From Aegilops tauschii subsp. strangulata (lineage: Eukaryota; Streptophyta; Magnoliopsida; Poales; Poaceae): a DNA stretch of 64,000 bases. Made by a program: the position numbers and the translations under genes. Positions 34,430 through 44,980 of the stretch are shown one piece after another. The notes under the pieces were generated by a model. The model did no database searches, was not told where the DNA came from, and worked only from the letters and a program-made list of their open reading frames with translations. The stretch spans positions 225,095,622-225,159,621 of the forward strand of contig NC_053039.3 in NCBI RefSeq assembly GCF_002575655.3, in the 5' to 3' direction. Within the stretch, counting starts at the first letter, position 1. Every line of letters begins with the position of its first letter.

Positions 34430-35322
34430 TGTCGGATGTGGGGTTCCGGCAAACCCTTAAGGTTCAAACACTGGGGTGCGCGCGAAGTCTTTCCCTCCTA
34501 CCGATCTACGCCCTAGCTCGCTAAGATCTCGCGGACGAACTCGACGAACTGGCAACATAGAAAGACACGAGGTTTATATTGGTTCCGGCCACCGTTGTGG
34601 TGTAATACCCTACTCTAGTGTGGTGGTGGTGGATTGCCTCTAGGGCTGATGATGAACAGTACAAGGGAAGAACAGCCTCCTGAGGTTGAGGTGTTCTTGT
34701 GGGTAGGCTCTCGATCGGGTTGGATAAGGCTAAGATGAGATGCCCCTACTATGGTGGCTAGCTCTACTTATATAGGCCCTGGTCCTCTTCCCAAATATCG
34801 AGCGGGAAGGGAGCCAACAATGGCGCGCAAACTTAAAGGGGGACAGCTAGTACAAGCTATCCTGACAAAAGTGGTCTTCGCCTGCGAAAAGCTCTGGTGG
34901 TGACGCCGTCTTGGGCTCCACGATGACCTCCGTCTTGCCGTCCTCCTGGTCTTGGTCTCATTGCACCAATATAGCAACCTTTTCCTGATGCCTCGGTACT
35001 CCTCGCCTGCGCTGGCCTCCTTAGCACCAAAGAGGAAACAAGGACGCTGCGCGCGCTGGCGCCCGCCTGGTGTCGTTCGTCATGGCTCATGTCACGAGAG
35101 CCTCGTGAGGTTTGCCCCGCCTTGATATCTCCGCTCCTCGTGATCCTGCCTGGCTAGGCCACTCTAGAGGAGGTCTTGCGTCGTCCGCCTCGTGAGGCTT
35201 GGACCCTCGCGAGGGTCTTGGATGCCTTGTTGACGAAGATGGGTCGTACGGCCTGCTGGCTTAGCCACGTTGTGGGCCGCAGGTAGGCAAGTCTGGGGAC
35301 CCCCGTTCCCAGAACGCCGACA
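34430..35322 (-). repeat. Element Z 5' LTR (893 bp)
   Basis: Same length as the other copy, with about 35-40 mismatches by eye (about 4 percent), many of them C/T or G/A. TATATAAG reads on the minus strand near 34767-34774. Confidence 0.9.
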
Positions 35323-35326
35323 AAAA

Positions 35327-36271
35327 CCACGACGCAACAAAAGCAAGCGTCGAAACAATGAAGACAGCCCAGACAACACGATGGTGAACGCCGGATTTAG
35401 GGGCTCACGATCTGGTCAACGGAAAAAGCCATTCAAAGGCAGTAGAGATGGACCATCCAGCCTAAACAAGATTCTAGACATATTATGTCAGATTCATGGC
35501 ACCCCCGACAAACCTGCAAATCATACCAACAGAGAATGCTGGGTCTTCAAGCAGGCCGGCAAGCTAAACGCCGAACACGAGGGGAGGGAGACACCAAGTG
35601 AAGACGAGGATGAGCCTCGCCAGCAAAACACTAAGGGACAGAAAAAATTCCCACCAGAAGTCAAAACAATGAACATGATTCCCGTAATGAAGAGGAGGAG
35701 CAAACGCGCACTCCGAGACGTATGCGCCGTGGAGCCCGTCACCCCCAAGTTCAACCCCTGGTCGGCCTGCCTGATCACTTTCGATCGCAGGGATTACCCG
35801 ACTAGTATCCGGCATGGAGGATCGGCTGCCTTGGTGCTAGACCCAATAATTGACGGATACCATCTCACCCGAGTCCTTATGGACGGCGGCAGTAGTATTA
35901 ATCTGATATATCAGGACACAGTCCGCAAAATGGGGATAGACCCGACAAGAATTAGCCAAAGCAATACTACCTTTAAAGGAGTAATACCAGGCACAGAGGC
36001 CCGCTGCACGGGCTCTCTAGTACTAGAAGTTGTATTCGGTTCTCCCGACAACTTCCGAAGTGAAAAGTTAACCTTCGACATCGCTCCATTCCGAAGCGGC
36101 TATCAAGCACTACTCGGAAGAACGGCCTTCGCTCGTTTTAACGCAATACCGCATTACGCTTATCTTAAGCTTAAGATGCCTGGTCCACGTGGCATCATCA
36201 TAGTTAGTGGAAACACGGAGTGTTCCTTGCGTGCGGAAGAATGTGTGGCGGCTTTAGCAGCCGAACACTGA
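35327..36271 (+). pseudogene. gag-pro: Element Y gag C-terminus and protease
   Basis: This is the in-frame continuation of the gag. It holds a basic region (RRNKSKRRNNEDSPDN) and NHTNRECWVFKQAGKLNAEH, where Tat-type gag proteins have a degenerate single-knuckle segment. The aspartic protease follows, with RVLMDGGSSINLIY carrying the catalytic Asp, then KLTFDIAPFRSGYQALLGR and MPGPRGIIIVSG. It ends at TGA 36269-36271. In an autonomous relative RT would follow; here there is none. The protease looks intact, so trans-complementation of RT and integrase would be needed. Confidence 0.8.
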
Positions 36272-37573
36272 ACGACCTCTCCAACAAGAATAAATGATCG
36301 GTTGTCGAGACCATGGACACGGCTAGACGAGTCCGGCGCACCACTGGCTGTAATAGCTCAGATAAACCTGAGACTGGGTATATGGATATACCCCCATAGG
36401 TGGCACTAGGGGCTTCCCGCATGTAAAAAAGAACTATTGTTCGGCTTGACCTTATTTAGATTGAATTTTAATGGTCTATTAAGAATAGTCATTTTTTCGC
36501 ATGAAGACCTTTACCTAAGTTTTTTCTCTTTTACAGATGACAATCGTGCTACACCCTTCCAGGATACAGCACAACGGAGACACAGGCGCAGACGTGCAGC
36601 AGGGCCCCGCTCAAAGGTTTCTTTTTAGATTAAGACCCTGTGTAAACCTTTCTTACTGTTTCTTGTTGCTTCACACCCCCCGGATACTCAACACAACCGA
36701 GAGGGATGCTGGCGTTATTGGCATTTCGCCACGTCAGACTAATGCACGTACGTGGAAATTCAGGGTTCATTATCAAGGGCGTTACTCCGCCCGGTATATT
36801 TGGTAAAGTCTGAATACCTTAGGGAGTGTTTGGCGTCGCGAGTTTGGCCTTATATGCATCAGCTCCGAATCATGTCTTTGGTCAATAGTTGGGTTTGCCC
36901 GGCTCCCGTGTTTTGCTACCTTACTTTCCGCTCTATCGGCTAAGGTGGCACCGGGAGAACTACTGCGATTGTGCCCTGGCTCATCTGGATGAGCACCTCA
37001 GTAGAGAAAGCCGAAAACTGACTGTCATGATAAAGCACGAGACTGGTCAACCACTCGATGACTCAACGGAATCTTCGCGATTCCTCCGCATTAACGAAAG
37101 GCCGGTTTCCCGGTCATGTATGTACGCGCCCCGTACTCGGATGAGCGCGGAAGTACCAGGGGCTATATAGTAGCCCCACCGTCAAACTCCTATGGCTAAG
37201 TGAAAGTGTTAAAGCAATATAGTCCGATTGCCTTGTTCACCGCGCTATCACCTCCTTAATGGACCAAGACGTTGGATCAAGTGTGAACACACGCTTTTCC
37301 GAACAACCCCGCTTTATATGCGTGGGGGCTGAAGCCGACGACTGCAAACTTTCAGGTTATATACATACATAAACGGCCGCACAGGAGGCATCATAATACT
37401 TTCAGGAAAAAGTATGAACACAACCTTTATAATCCAAATAGCATTGTTTTTACAATTAGGGATACATGTCACTCAAACGTGATACTCTTCGAGCACTGAG
37501 CCTCTGTTAAACGAGCACCTTCTAGGACTTCTTCAAAATAGTGCTCGGCCGAGACCTGGCCTACAGCCGGATT
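36272..37573. other. Element Y non-coding region in place of pol
   Basis: About 1.3 kb separates the protease stop from the end of the antisense ORF. No RT, RNase H or integrase motif in any frame. Short ORFs only. It probably marks the internal deletion or replacement that made Y non-autonomous. Confidence 0.65.
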
Positions 37574-40415
37574 CTAGGTTACAATAGCGGTGGCCTCCAT
37601 CTCTGCCCAGTATGTCTTGACACGGGCAAGAGCCATCCGCACACCCTCTATGCACGTCAACCTCTTTACAGCGTCGATATGTGGCACGTCACCAAGGAAT
37701 CGTTGCACTAAACCAAAATAACTATTCGGCCTTGGTCCTTCCGGCCAAAGATGATCCACAACAGACCTCATGGCAAGCTCGGACAACCTATGGAGCTCAG
37801 CCCACTCAGCCATTTGCTCATTTAACAGCAGCGTATGCGTTGGAGCACTGAACTGCGACCAGAACAATTTTTCCACTTCGTGATCTTTTTGATCTTTGAA
37901 AAACTCAGTCGCATCAGCAGCACTCGCTGCCAAGTCCATGTACGCGTCTGCAGAACTCCATAATTGATCTAGAAGGGCATACTTTGGATCTCCGAACTTC
38001 GTCAGCAACAAAAAGGGCTTCCCAGCCGTGATATCTCCGACTTGACGTAGCTCCTCCTTCGCCGCTCAGATTTTAGAGCGGGTTTCCTTGGCTGCTACCA
38101 TGGCTTTCTCCAGGTCCGCCGTCTTCGTTTGGCTTTCCCTTTCAAGAAGCTCATACCGGTCGGCGGCATCCTTCAACTCAATAGCCATCTTGGCTATTTT
38201 ATCTCCGCTCTGGCGATGAGCAGCCTTTTCGACTCTTAACTCTTCGACCGCCTTTAAGGCGGCCGCATCACTTCTCCTGGCTTGTTCCTTGGCTCGGGCA
38301 AGCTCCGCCCGAAGGGTCTCCACGGCGGCAGCTCCATCTGCAGTCACAGAATATTATAGATACTAGCATCATGCTCCTCTTAAATACCTGTTAACTACCG
38401 AAGAATACATACCCTGTGCCTCGTCAAGCCGCTTATTTACAAGCATGATGTCGGCATCTACCGCATCAAGTTGCCGCTTCAGTTCGGCAACCTCACCAGT
38501 CCGGTCAGCCACCGGACCATCAGCCGCCTGCACATGAAAGCAGCATGATCATCACCTGGGACTATGATTCACTGTTTGCCGCCTTTGGACAGCAACCAGA
38601 GTCTCAGGGGCTACTATCTGTATAAGGCACACCTAGCGTGTGCGGTATCGTCAAAAAACATATATTACTTTGCGTACCTCAAAGCCTCTTAGCAGGATCA
38701 TAAAAGCTTCATGCAACCCACTTTTAGCAGAGGAAATCCTCTCAACCACCGTACACATTAAAGTACGATGCGCCTCTGAGACAGCCGCTTGCTCCAGAAG
38801 ACTCATCAGTGCGTCCGGTCGTGCACCGGACAGTCCCGGACTCTTCTTGTGGCTCTCTTTAGGAGCCGAATACTTCAGACTTTGGGTGGCCGAAGGGTTA
38901 CCTTCTGGCCTTGGCGGATCAGGAGAAATCCTCCATGACGACACCTCAGGGTCGTCCGCCTCATGGGGCGGGGAGATAGGGGGAGGCATTTCGCTCTCCA
39001 TCATCTCCGGAAGAAGATCCCCCGAAGACGAACTCTGTTGAGAAGGGCTACGATCCGAACTACAAGACATATTATTGTCCTCAGAAATGAAGCAAGATAT
39101 ATTTACCAAAAGTACTTTTGTTTACTTACAGCTCGGTGGAGGGTTGATCCCCTTACGGGCACTGTGCGGTAAGGATGCCCTCCGGGGCAGGGCCCCCTAG
39201 CAAAGGTTTCTTCCCTCGTTTGGAAACCCTTGTTTCCAGATCTTCAGAGGTGGTCCTCTTCCTTCCTTGGGGCGAGGGAGTTTTAGATTCTTCTCCCCGG
39301 TTATTCTCCTTCGCGGAGACACTAATTCCCCCGGTTTGGATGAGTAATGAGTGAAGCCCGCTTTTGACTTCTTTATTCCTCCCTTTATCTTCCCCTGATG
39401 GCGCTTGATAAGGCGCGAGCTCAAGCATTCTGGCTAGTACAGGATCCGGTGAGCCTTCGGGAAGGGGGGCCGAACACCTGATCATCTTCGCCTTTTTTAC
39501 CCAGTCCTGGTCAAAGAGCTACTTTTCAGAATGATGTTGTGATAAATAAAGAGACAGCATGTTCGGCCGCGGAATTACTTACTTGGGTATCTGGATGATT
39601 GCAGTTTAGACCCGCGTCCTCGGTGGTGTCCGGACACTTTATTCGTGATCCGAAGAACAATCCATACATCTCTTCGAGCGTCACGCCGAAGAAAAATTGT
39701 TGAATAGTTCGCGGTCCTTCCGGGTTGAACTCCCACATACGGAGAGGTCGACGTTGGCATGGCAGGACCCGACGAACTAGCATGACTTGCATTACCTTGA
39801 CAAGGCTGACATCTCTCTTGAGGAGATCTCGGATGCGACTCTGCAATGTCGGCACGTCACTAACCGGCCCCCAGTCTAGCCCCTTGCTGACCCATGACGC
39901 CAGTTGTGGCGGGGGCGGGGGGGGGGGGCTGAACGGAAGGCGGGGGCAGCTACCCACTTAGTACTTCGGGGAGCCGTGATGTAAGACCACTCCCGCTGAC
40001 ATAAGTTGGACATCTCCGGGAAGGATCCCTTTGGCCATGGAGCATCGACGCCTTTGCTTATTATGGCACCTCCACATTTTGCGTGTCGCCCATCAATCAT
40101 CTTCGGCTTCACATTGAAGGTCTTGAGCCATAAGCCGAAGTGTGGGGTGATGCGGAGGAAGGCCTCACACACGACGATGAACGACGAGATGTGAAGGATG
40201 GAATCCGAAGCTAGGTCATGGAAATCGAGCCCTCGGAGGAAGTGGGAGACAAATACGACACTCTCGTTGGGTTCGGGAGTGGGGATGACCTGCCCTCGAG
40301 CAGGCAGCCTGTGCGAGATTTCGGCGGCCAGATACGTGGCTTCTCTTAGCTTTTTGATGTCCTCCTCTGTGACAGAGGAGGCCATCCACCGGCCTTGAAG
40401 GTTGGATCCGGACAT
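37574..40415 (-). pseudogene. Antisense ORF of element Y: PF04195-type (putative gypsy-type transposon domain), multi-exon, broken
   Basis: It runs opposite to gag, next to the 3' LTR. It starts at ATG 40415 (MSGSNLQGRWMASSVTEED). The first exon has FVSHFLRGLDFHDLASDSIL, then HISSFIVVCEAFLRITPHF, the pattern of the PF04195 'putative gypsy type transposon' domain. A 12-G run (39917-39928) shifts the frame. After CAA at 39583 there is a strong donor (GTAAGTA), and an acceptor at 39519-39520 restores the frame (LFDQDWVKKAKMIRCS). Further GT/AG borders are plausible near 39157 or 39125, 39080, 38680, 38530, 38410 and 38340; phases there are not all resolved. The C-terminal half is coiled coil (ETLRAELARAKEQARRSDAA). 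One TGA near 38068 precedes the last segment (LWSSADAYMDLAASAADATE). The name transposase is historical; no DDE residues are seen. Confidence 0.65.
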
Positions 40416-40960
40416 GATTGAAGGTCGGAAACGCTTAGCCTGAGCCTTGGGTGTTGGAATTCAAGTTGAGGGAAGGGAAGGATCGAGCGCGAGAATAAAA
40501 GGACAGGCCTTGGCCTCTTTATAAAGGGGGTGAATATCAAGCGTCCTCCGCGTGGCCGTTTGGAACTTGCCTAAAATCGAGGAGTCATCCCAGCGGGCAC
40601 GATTGGGTTAGCCACACCCGTATTGATTAGAATCCCGTGATAAGGGGAACACGATCTCTGCTTCGACAAGACGTGCCAATGAAACCGCCTCGCAACACGC
40701 GCAGTGGCAGGCTGGTTGAGAAAAACGGTTCGAATAATGACCGGGCCATGGCGTGATGTCACGCTATGAAACTTGTCAGCAGATTAGATTTGTGGAATAT
40801 TATACTCTCTACGGTGGTATGTGGAATTTATTTTGCAGAGCCGGACACGATCCTTGTGTTCAAAATCTTCTATGGAGTATTCGGAGGAGGAACCCGCCTT
40901 GCAATGCCGAAGACAATCTGCGCCGGACTCGTCGTCATTGAAGCCTGGTTCAGGGGCTAC

Positions 40961-41431
40961 TGAGGGAGTCCAGGATTAAGGGGTCCTCGGACAGCCGGAC
41001 TATATCCTTTGGCCGGACTGTTGGACTATGAAGATACAAGATTGAAGACTTCGTCCCGTGTCCGGATGGGACTCTCCTTTGCGTGGAAGGCAAGCTTGGC
41101 AATTCGGATATGTAGATCTCCTCCCTTGTAACCGACTCTGTGTAACCCTAGCCCCCTCCGGTGTCTATATAAACCGGAGGGTTTAGTCCGTAGGACAACA
41201 ACAATCATAATCATAGCCTAGCTTCTAGGGTTTAGCCTCAACGATCTCGTGGTAGATCAACTCTTGTAATACTCATATCATCAAGATCAATCAAGCAGGA
41301 AGTAGGGTATTACCTCCATCCAGAGGGCCCGAACCTGGGTAAACATTGTGTCCCCCGCCTCCTTTTACCATCCGCCTTAGACGCACAGTTCGGGACCCCC
41401 TACCCGAGATCCGCCGGTTTTGACACCGACA
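40961..41431 (+). repeat. Element Y 3' LTR (471 bp)
   Basis: Same length as the 5' copy, with its TATA box at 41165-41173. It is preceded by TTCAGGGGCTAC, the likely polypurine tract (40949-40960). Confidence 0.88.
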
Positions 41432-41436
41432 CTCCC

Positions 41437-41780
41437 CTTGTGGGTTTCCTCTTGAGGGAGAAGACTCCATTGGAGTTCAAGGCCTCCATTGGAGAAGATC
41501 CCTAGGGATTCAAGACCCCTTCTAGGGAAGGATCTATCTAGATCATCAAGACCTCATCTCCTTCATAGGATTTGGGATGAACTTTACCATGTATCTTGTT
41601 TCCCTTTGATTGTTCTTGTACCCTGTGAATCTCATGTGTTTGTGAGTCTAGTGGATGTGTGATTGGACTTGTTCTTAAGTGTTCCTCTTGTGATTTTCCC
41701 CTCTCTTGTGTTCTTCGTGTTCTTGGGGATTTCCCCTCCAATTCGTGAAAGATATCCATCTAGGGTTCCACCCTACAACA
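41437..41780 (+). repeat. Element X 5' LTR, second part
   Basis: The LTR resumes after element Y and the second CTCCC (41432-41436) and ends CCACCCTACAACA. The primer-binding site follows after three bases. Confidence 0.85.
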
Positions 41781-41783
41781 TCT

Positions 41784-41797
41784 TGGTATCATGAGCC
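41784..41797 (+). promoter_or_regulatory. Element X primer-binding site
   Basis: TGGTATCATGAGCC resembles the initiator tRNA-Met site (TGGTATCAGAGC). It lies three bases after the LTR end, which fixes the plus orientation. Confidence 0.8.
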
Positions 41798-43690
41798 ACG
41801 TTGATCACGAATTTGGAGTCTCCCCCACCATTTTCTAGCCTTGTTTTGCTTGATTTCGTCCTAAAAAACGAAAATCCCCACCAAAAGTAGCATCAATTTT
41901 TTTTGTGATTTGTTGGTTTGATGATGTTTTGTTGATTTTGATCCATGGATTCGTTGTGTTTCGAGTGGATCTAGCTTCCCCACAAGTTTACCCACCTTCC
42001 ATCCACAAAATCTCCTCAATTTTGACCCCAAAATCATCCATTTCCGCCCAAAAAAAATTCAATTTCGTGCCTTCCCGACCCGCACCGGACTGTCCGGACC
42101 CCCGTACCGGACTGTCCGCTCGCATCAGGAGCAAATCGCTCACAGGCCGAACTGTCCGCTCCACAATACATGACTGTCCACTCGAATCAGAAGGTTTTTG
42201 AATGAAGACCGGACTGTCCGCTACCCCAGACCGGACTGTCCGCTAGTTCAAAAACTGCTTTGGCTGATTTCTTGTTTCGGCCATCTCTTCCACATCCGGA
42301 GTCCGATTATGACGGTCTTTAGCTCGTTGAGTAGCTATTCACATCCCCCATCCATCTAGATGTGTTCCAACATCAATTGACTCCATAAATGTTTTGACAT
42401 CTTGACACCTTTGCCTAGGCCCTCCACCATATCATCCGTAAAACCACCATAGCATTCCGCAACCTAACCCATTTTGATCCATATAGCATTTGTGGTTGCT
42501 TGAGTGGTGACTTGAGTCTCCTAAGGTGTTTCGGCTACTTAGGGATGGTTGCTTCTTCATCAACCACCACCACCACCACTTCCGCATTGTCAACTCCGGA
42601 ACCACCAACGCATTCCGCTATCACCATTTGACATTTTTCGTTTGAGATTTTGAGTTTGCGGTTTTTCCTTTCCTAAGGTGTTTCGGCTAATTAGGAACGG
42701 TTCTACATCGAGAACAACGCCACTCATCATCACCATGAGGTCGTCATCGACATTGACCACTTCACCTTTTGACAACCTAACCGTAAGCAAGAACGGTAAC
42801 CTCTATATCATCTTGGTATCGTGGTATCCCATCATTGTACATTCATTCTTGCCATTGCTTTGTGAACGCCTAGCCATTTTGCGTCACTTGCCTATCGAGA
42901 CTAGCCATTTGAGTATTGCCGGCAACGTTACTTGTGCACATTAGTGATCCGCACCTCCCATTGCATACATACCATATCATCTTGGTATCATCATATCATC
43001 TCTTGTGTCACAAGATTGTTCCCGCATATACACAATTGCTATCTTGGTTCGTGCATTTTGCATAGTGGCCATACAAAAAAAGAGAGGAAGAATAAGCTTT
43101 TAAGCAAAAAGAGAGAGCAAAGAAGCTTGTAAGCAATAGCCATAGCATCATACCACATTGCACAAGATTTTCATATCCGATCATCTTGGATCAAACACCG
43201 GGAACCATACATAATAGCATACTTGGGACAGAAAGTTGCTACATTTTGCATCTTATAGGTTGTGCACAAGTGTCGTATCCGCCTATTGAGCAATCGTGCT
43301 AGCGTCTCTCTTGAGTTGTGCAACTCGAGCGTTTTCCGTGGATTCCACATTTTGTGCTCATTCCTTGGTTGCACGGCCCCATTTATCTATCCGTGTGTGC
43401 GTTTCCGTGTGCCATTCATTGCTATTGGTCTACTTGTTTCACTTGCGAATTTGTGAATCACTTTCAACATTATTGACTCTTGCTAACATTTTGCATCAAA
43501 ATTTTGTGCCACTATCCTCACCGAGCTCCACCATAAGCTTTACTTGTTAGGTGTGAGTGAACAAGTCCGGTACCAATTCCACTATTCTTTCATCTCACAT
43601 TGAGTGAAATGGGATACATCCTCAACTTTGGGAAAAGGTAACTTGGTATTGTTTGTCTCATTTCCTACTCACCTCTACTCAAGTCTTGTG
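41798..43690 (+). other. Element X untranslated leader
   Basis: A 1.9-kb leader with no supported protein. It has three more pairs of palindrome-related sites (starts 42084/42106, 42146/42168, 42208/42230, each 22 bp apart), several partly degenerate. The phrase ATCTTGGTATC, as at the primer site, recurs near 42810 and 42980. Confidence 0.65.
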
Positions 43691-44980
43691 ATGGATAGGC
43701 AAAGCACACCTCCTTCGGTCTACAACAACGACGAGTTCGATGCCACGAACAACAACTTCGACGCCAAGATGCAAGCTCAAATGGAGGAGATCAAAGCCAT
43801 CATCAAGTCCTACAAGCGGTCTTCCTCATCTTCGAGAAGACGCTCAAGTGCACGTGCTTCCGAGCTACCATCTCCGGCAAGATCACATCGACATCGACAC
43901 AATCACCGATGAGAACATGAAGGTCAAGAGCTCTACATCAACAACCGCTCAACGACTTCACCATCTCCCTGGGCATCTTCGCCAAGCGACTTCAAGGCAT
44001 CTTCGACTACGGACATACGACATCTTCGCCAACAAGCACCTCAAGACTACGCTCAAGAGAAGCTCCCCAAACTCAAGTCTGTGACTTCCATGAGCTACTA
44101 CGACCTCGACATCGACCACACGATTCCTTTCTATGGGACTCAAGAACCCGAGGAGTATCTCAAGTGGGAGCGCCTAATGGACGACTACCTCAAGCTACAT
44201 CAAGTACCTCCCGAAGATCAAGTGAAGTGCGCCTCAAGAAACTTCCACGACTACGCCTCGACATGGTGGCTTCACACACCTTCGGAGAGCTACGACATGA
44301 GTTGGCCCAAGACGAAGAGAGCTTTGCGGCGAGAGTTCGTGCCTCCAACCTACACGGAACAACTTCTACGCCAATTGGAGAACACCACCCAAGGATCCAA
44401 GTCCATCGACGAGTACTTCAAGGAGATGACGAATGCCTTGCGACGAGCCGGCGTGGACGACCCCATTTCGATGAAGTTCCACTTCATGATGGGATTGCAC
44501 AACGACATCTCCAAGACTATCTTCCTCGAGAACTACAAGTCCCTCGACGACAACTACATTGGTGCTCTCAAGGCGGAACAAGAACTCATGAAGGCCAAGG
44601 CTTCTCCAACCAAAGCACACTTCTCGAAGACCAAGCTCCAAGACGGCAAGCATGAGACTAGTACCACCAAGATGTCCAAGCCTGACGAGCTCCAAGACGA
44701 CGCTCCCGAGTTAGACTTCACCGCCATCTCCCGCTGTGGCATTAATGGTGCCGAGTCTACTTCGACTCTTTTTCAAGACGGTGCGGCGACGACTACGACT
44801 TCAGAGCCATTCAAGGACCAAGCTTTGGAGGCGAGCGACAAGGTGGCGAGCAAGGATGATGCTTCCATCTTAGGAGGCGATAGTGATGATGTGCCATCTT
44901 CGGCCTTCATCCATAGCGACGGTGATGAGATGGTTGAGCATCGGATTTTCCTTCGACCATGGCGACATATGATGACTTGA
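43691..44980 (+). pseudogene. gag: Element X gag (one in-frame stop)
   Basis: A Gypsy capsid protein. The frame from ATG 43691 reads MDRQSTPPSVYNNDE, a basic Ser/Arg stretch, and one TGA at 43910-43912. It is then open from before 44081 to 44980. The core contains HTIPFYGTQEPEEYLKWE, then FHDYASTWWLHT, LRREFVPPTYTEQLLRQLE and GSKSIDEYFKEM. This is the Retrotrans_gag pattern, closest in my judgement to the gag of CRM/Reina chromoviruses. No CCHC zinc knuckle is seen. The C-terminal third is acidic and low complexity. It overlaps ORF2 by 22 bases. If translation starts at 44081 the stop would not matter. Confidence 0.72.

Larger units (their letters stand above)
26922..35322 (-). mobile_element. 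Element Z: Tat-type Gypsy retrotransposon, minus strand
   Basis: Z is flanked by AAAAC (26917-26921 and 35323-35327). Both LTRs are exactly 893 bp. On the minus strand: 5' LTR, primer-binding site, gag-protease, RT, RNase H, additional RNase H, integrase, spacer, an opposite-strand B3-like ORF, polypurine tract, 3' LTR. This is the same gene order as element W but with low sequence identity. Pol has many stops. It lies within the gag of Y. Confidence 0.88.
24225..41431 (+). mobile_element. Element Y: Fatima-like Gypsy element, plus strand, gag-protease only with antisense ORF
   Basis: Y is flanked by CTCCC (24220-24224 and 41432-41436). The LTRs are 471 bp each and differ at 10 positions (counted by eye). 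The ends TGAGGGAGTCC and TTTTGACACCGACA are those I associate with Fatima of wheat. Inside are gag and protease, interrupted by element Z, then 1.3 kb without RT or integrase, then a large antisense ORF before the 3' LTR. It is a non-autonomous form. Confidence 0.82.

Noticed and set aside
37574..40415. A cut-and-paste DNA transposase, from the PF04195 name
   Set aside because: No DDE or RNase H-fold motif, no terminal inverted repeats; the gene is internal to an LTR element.
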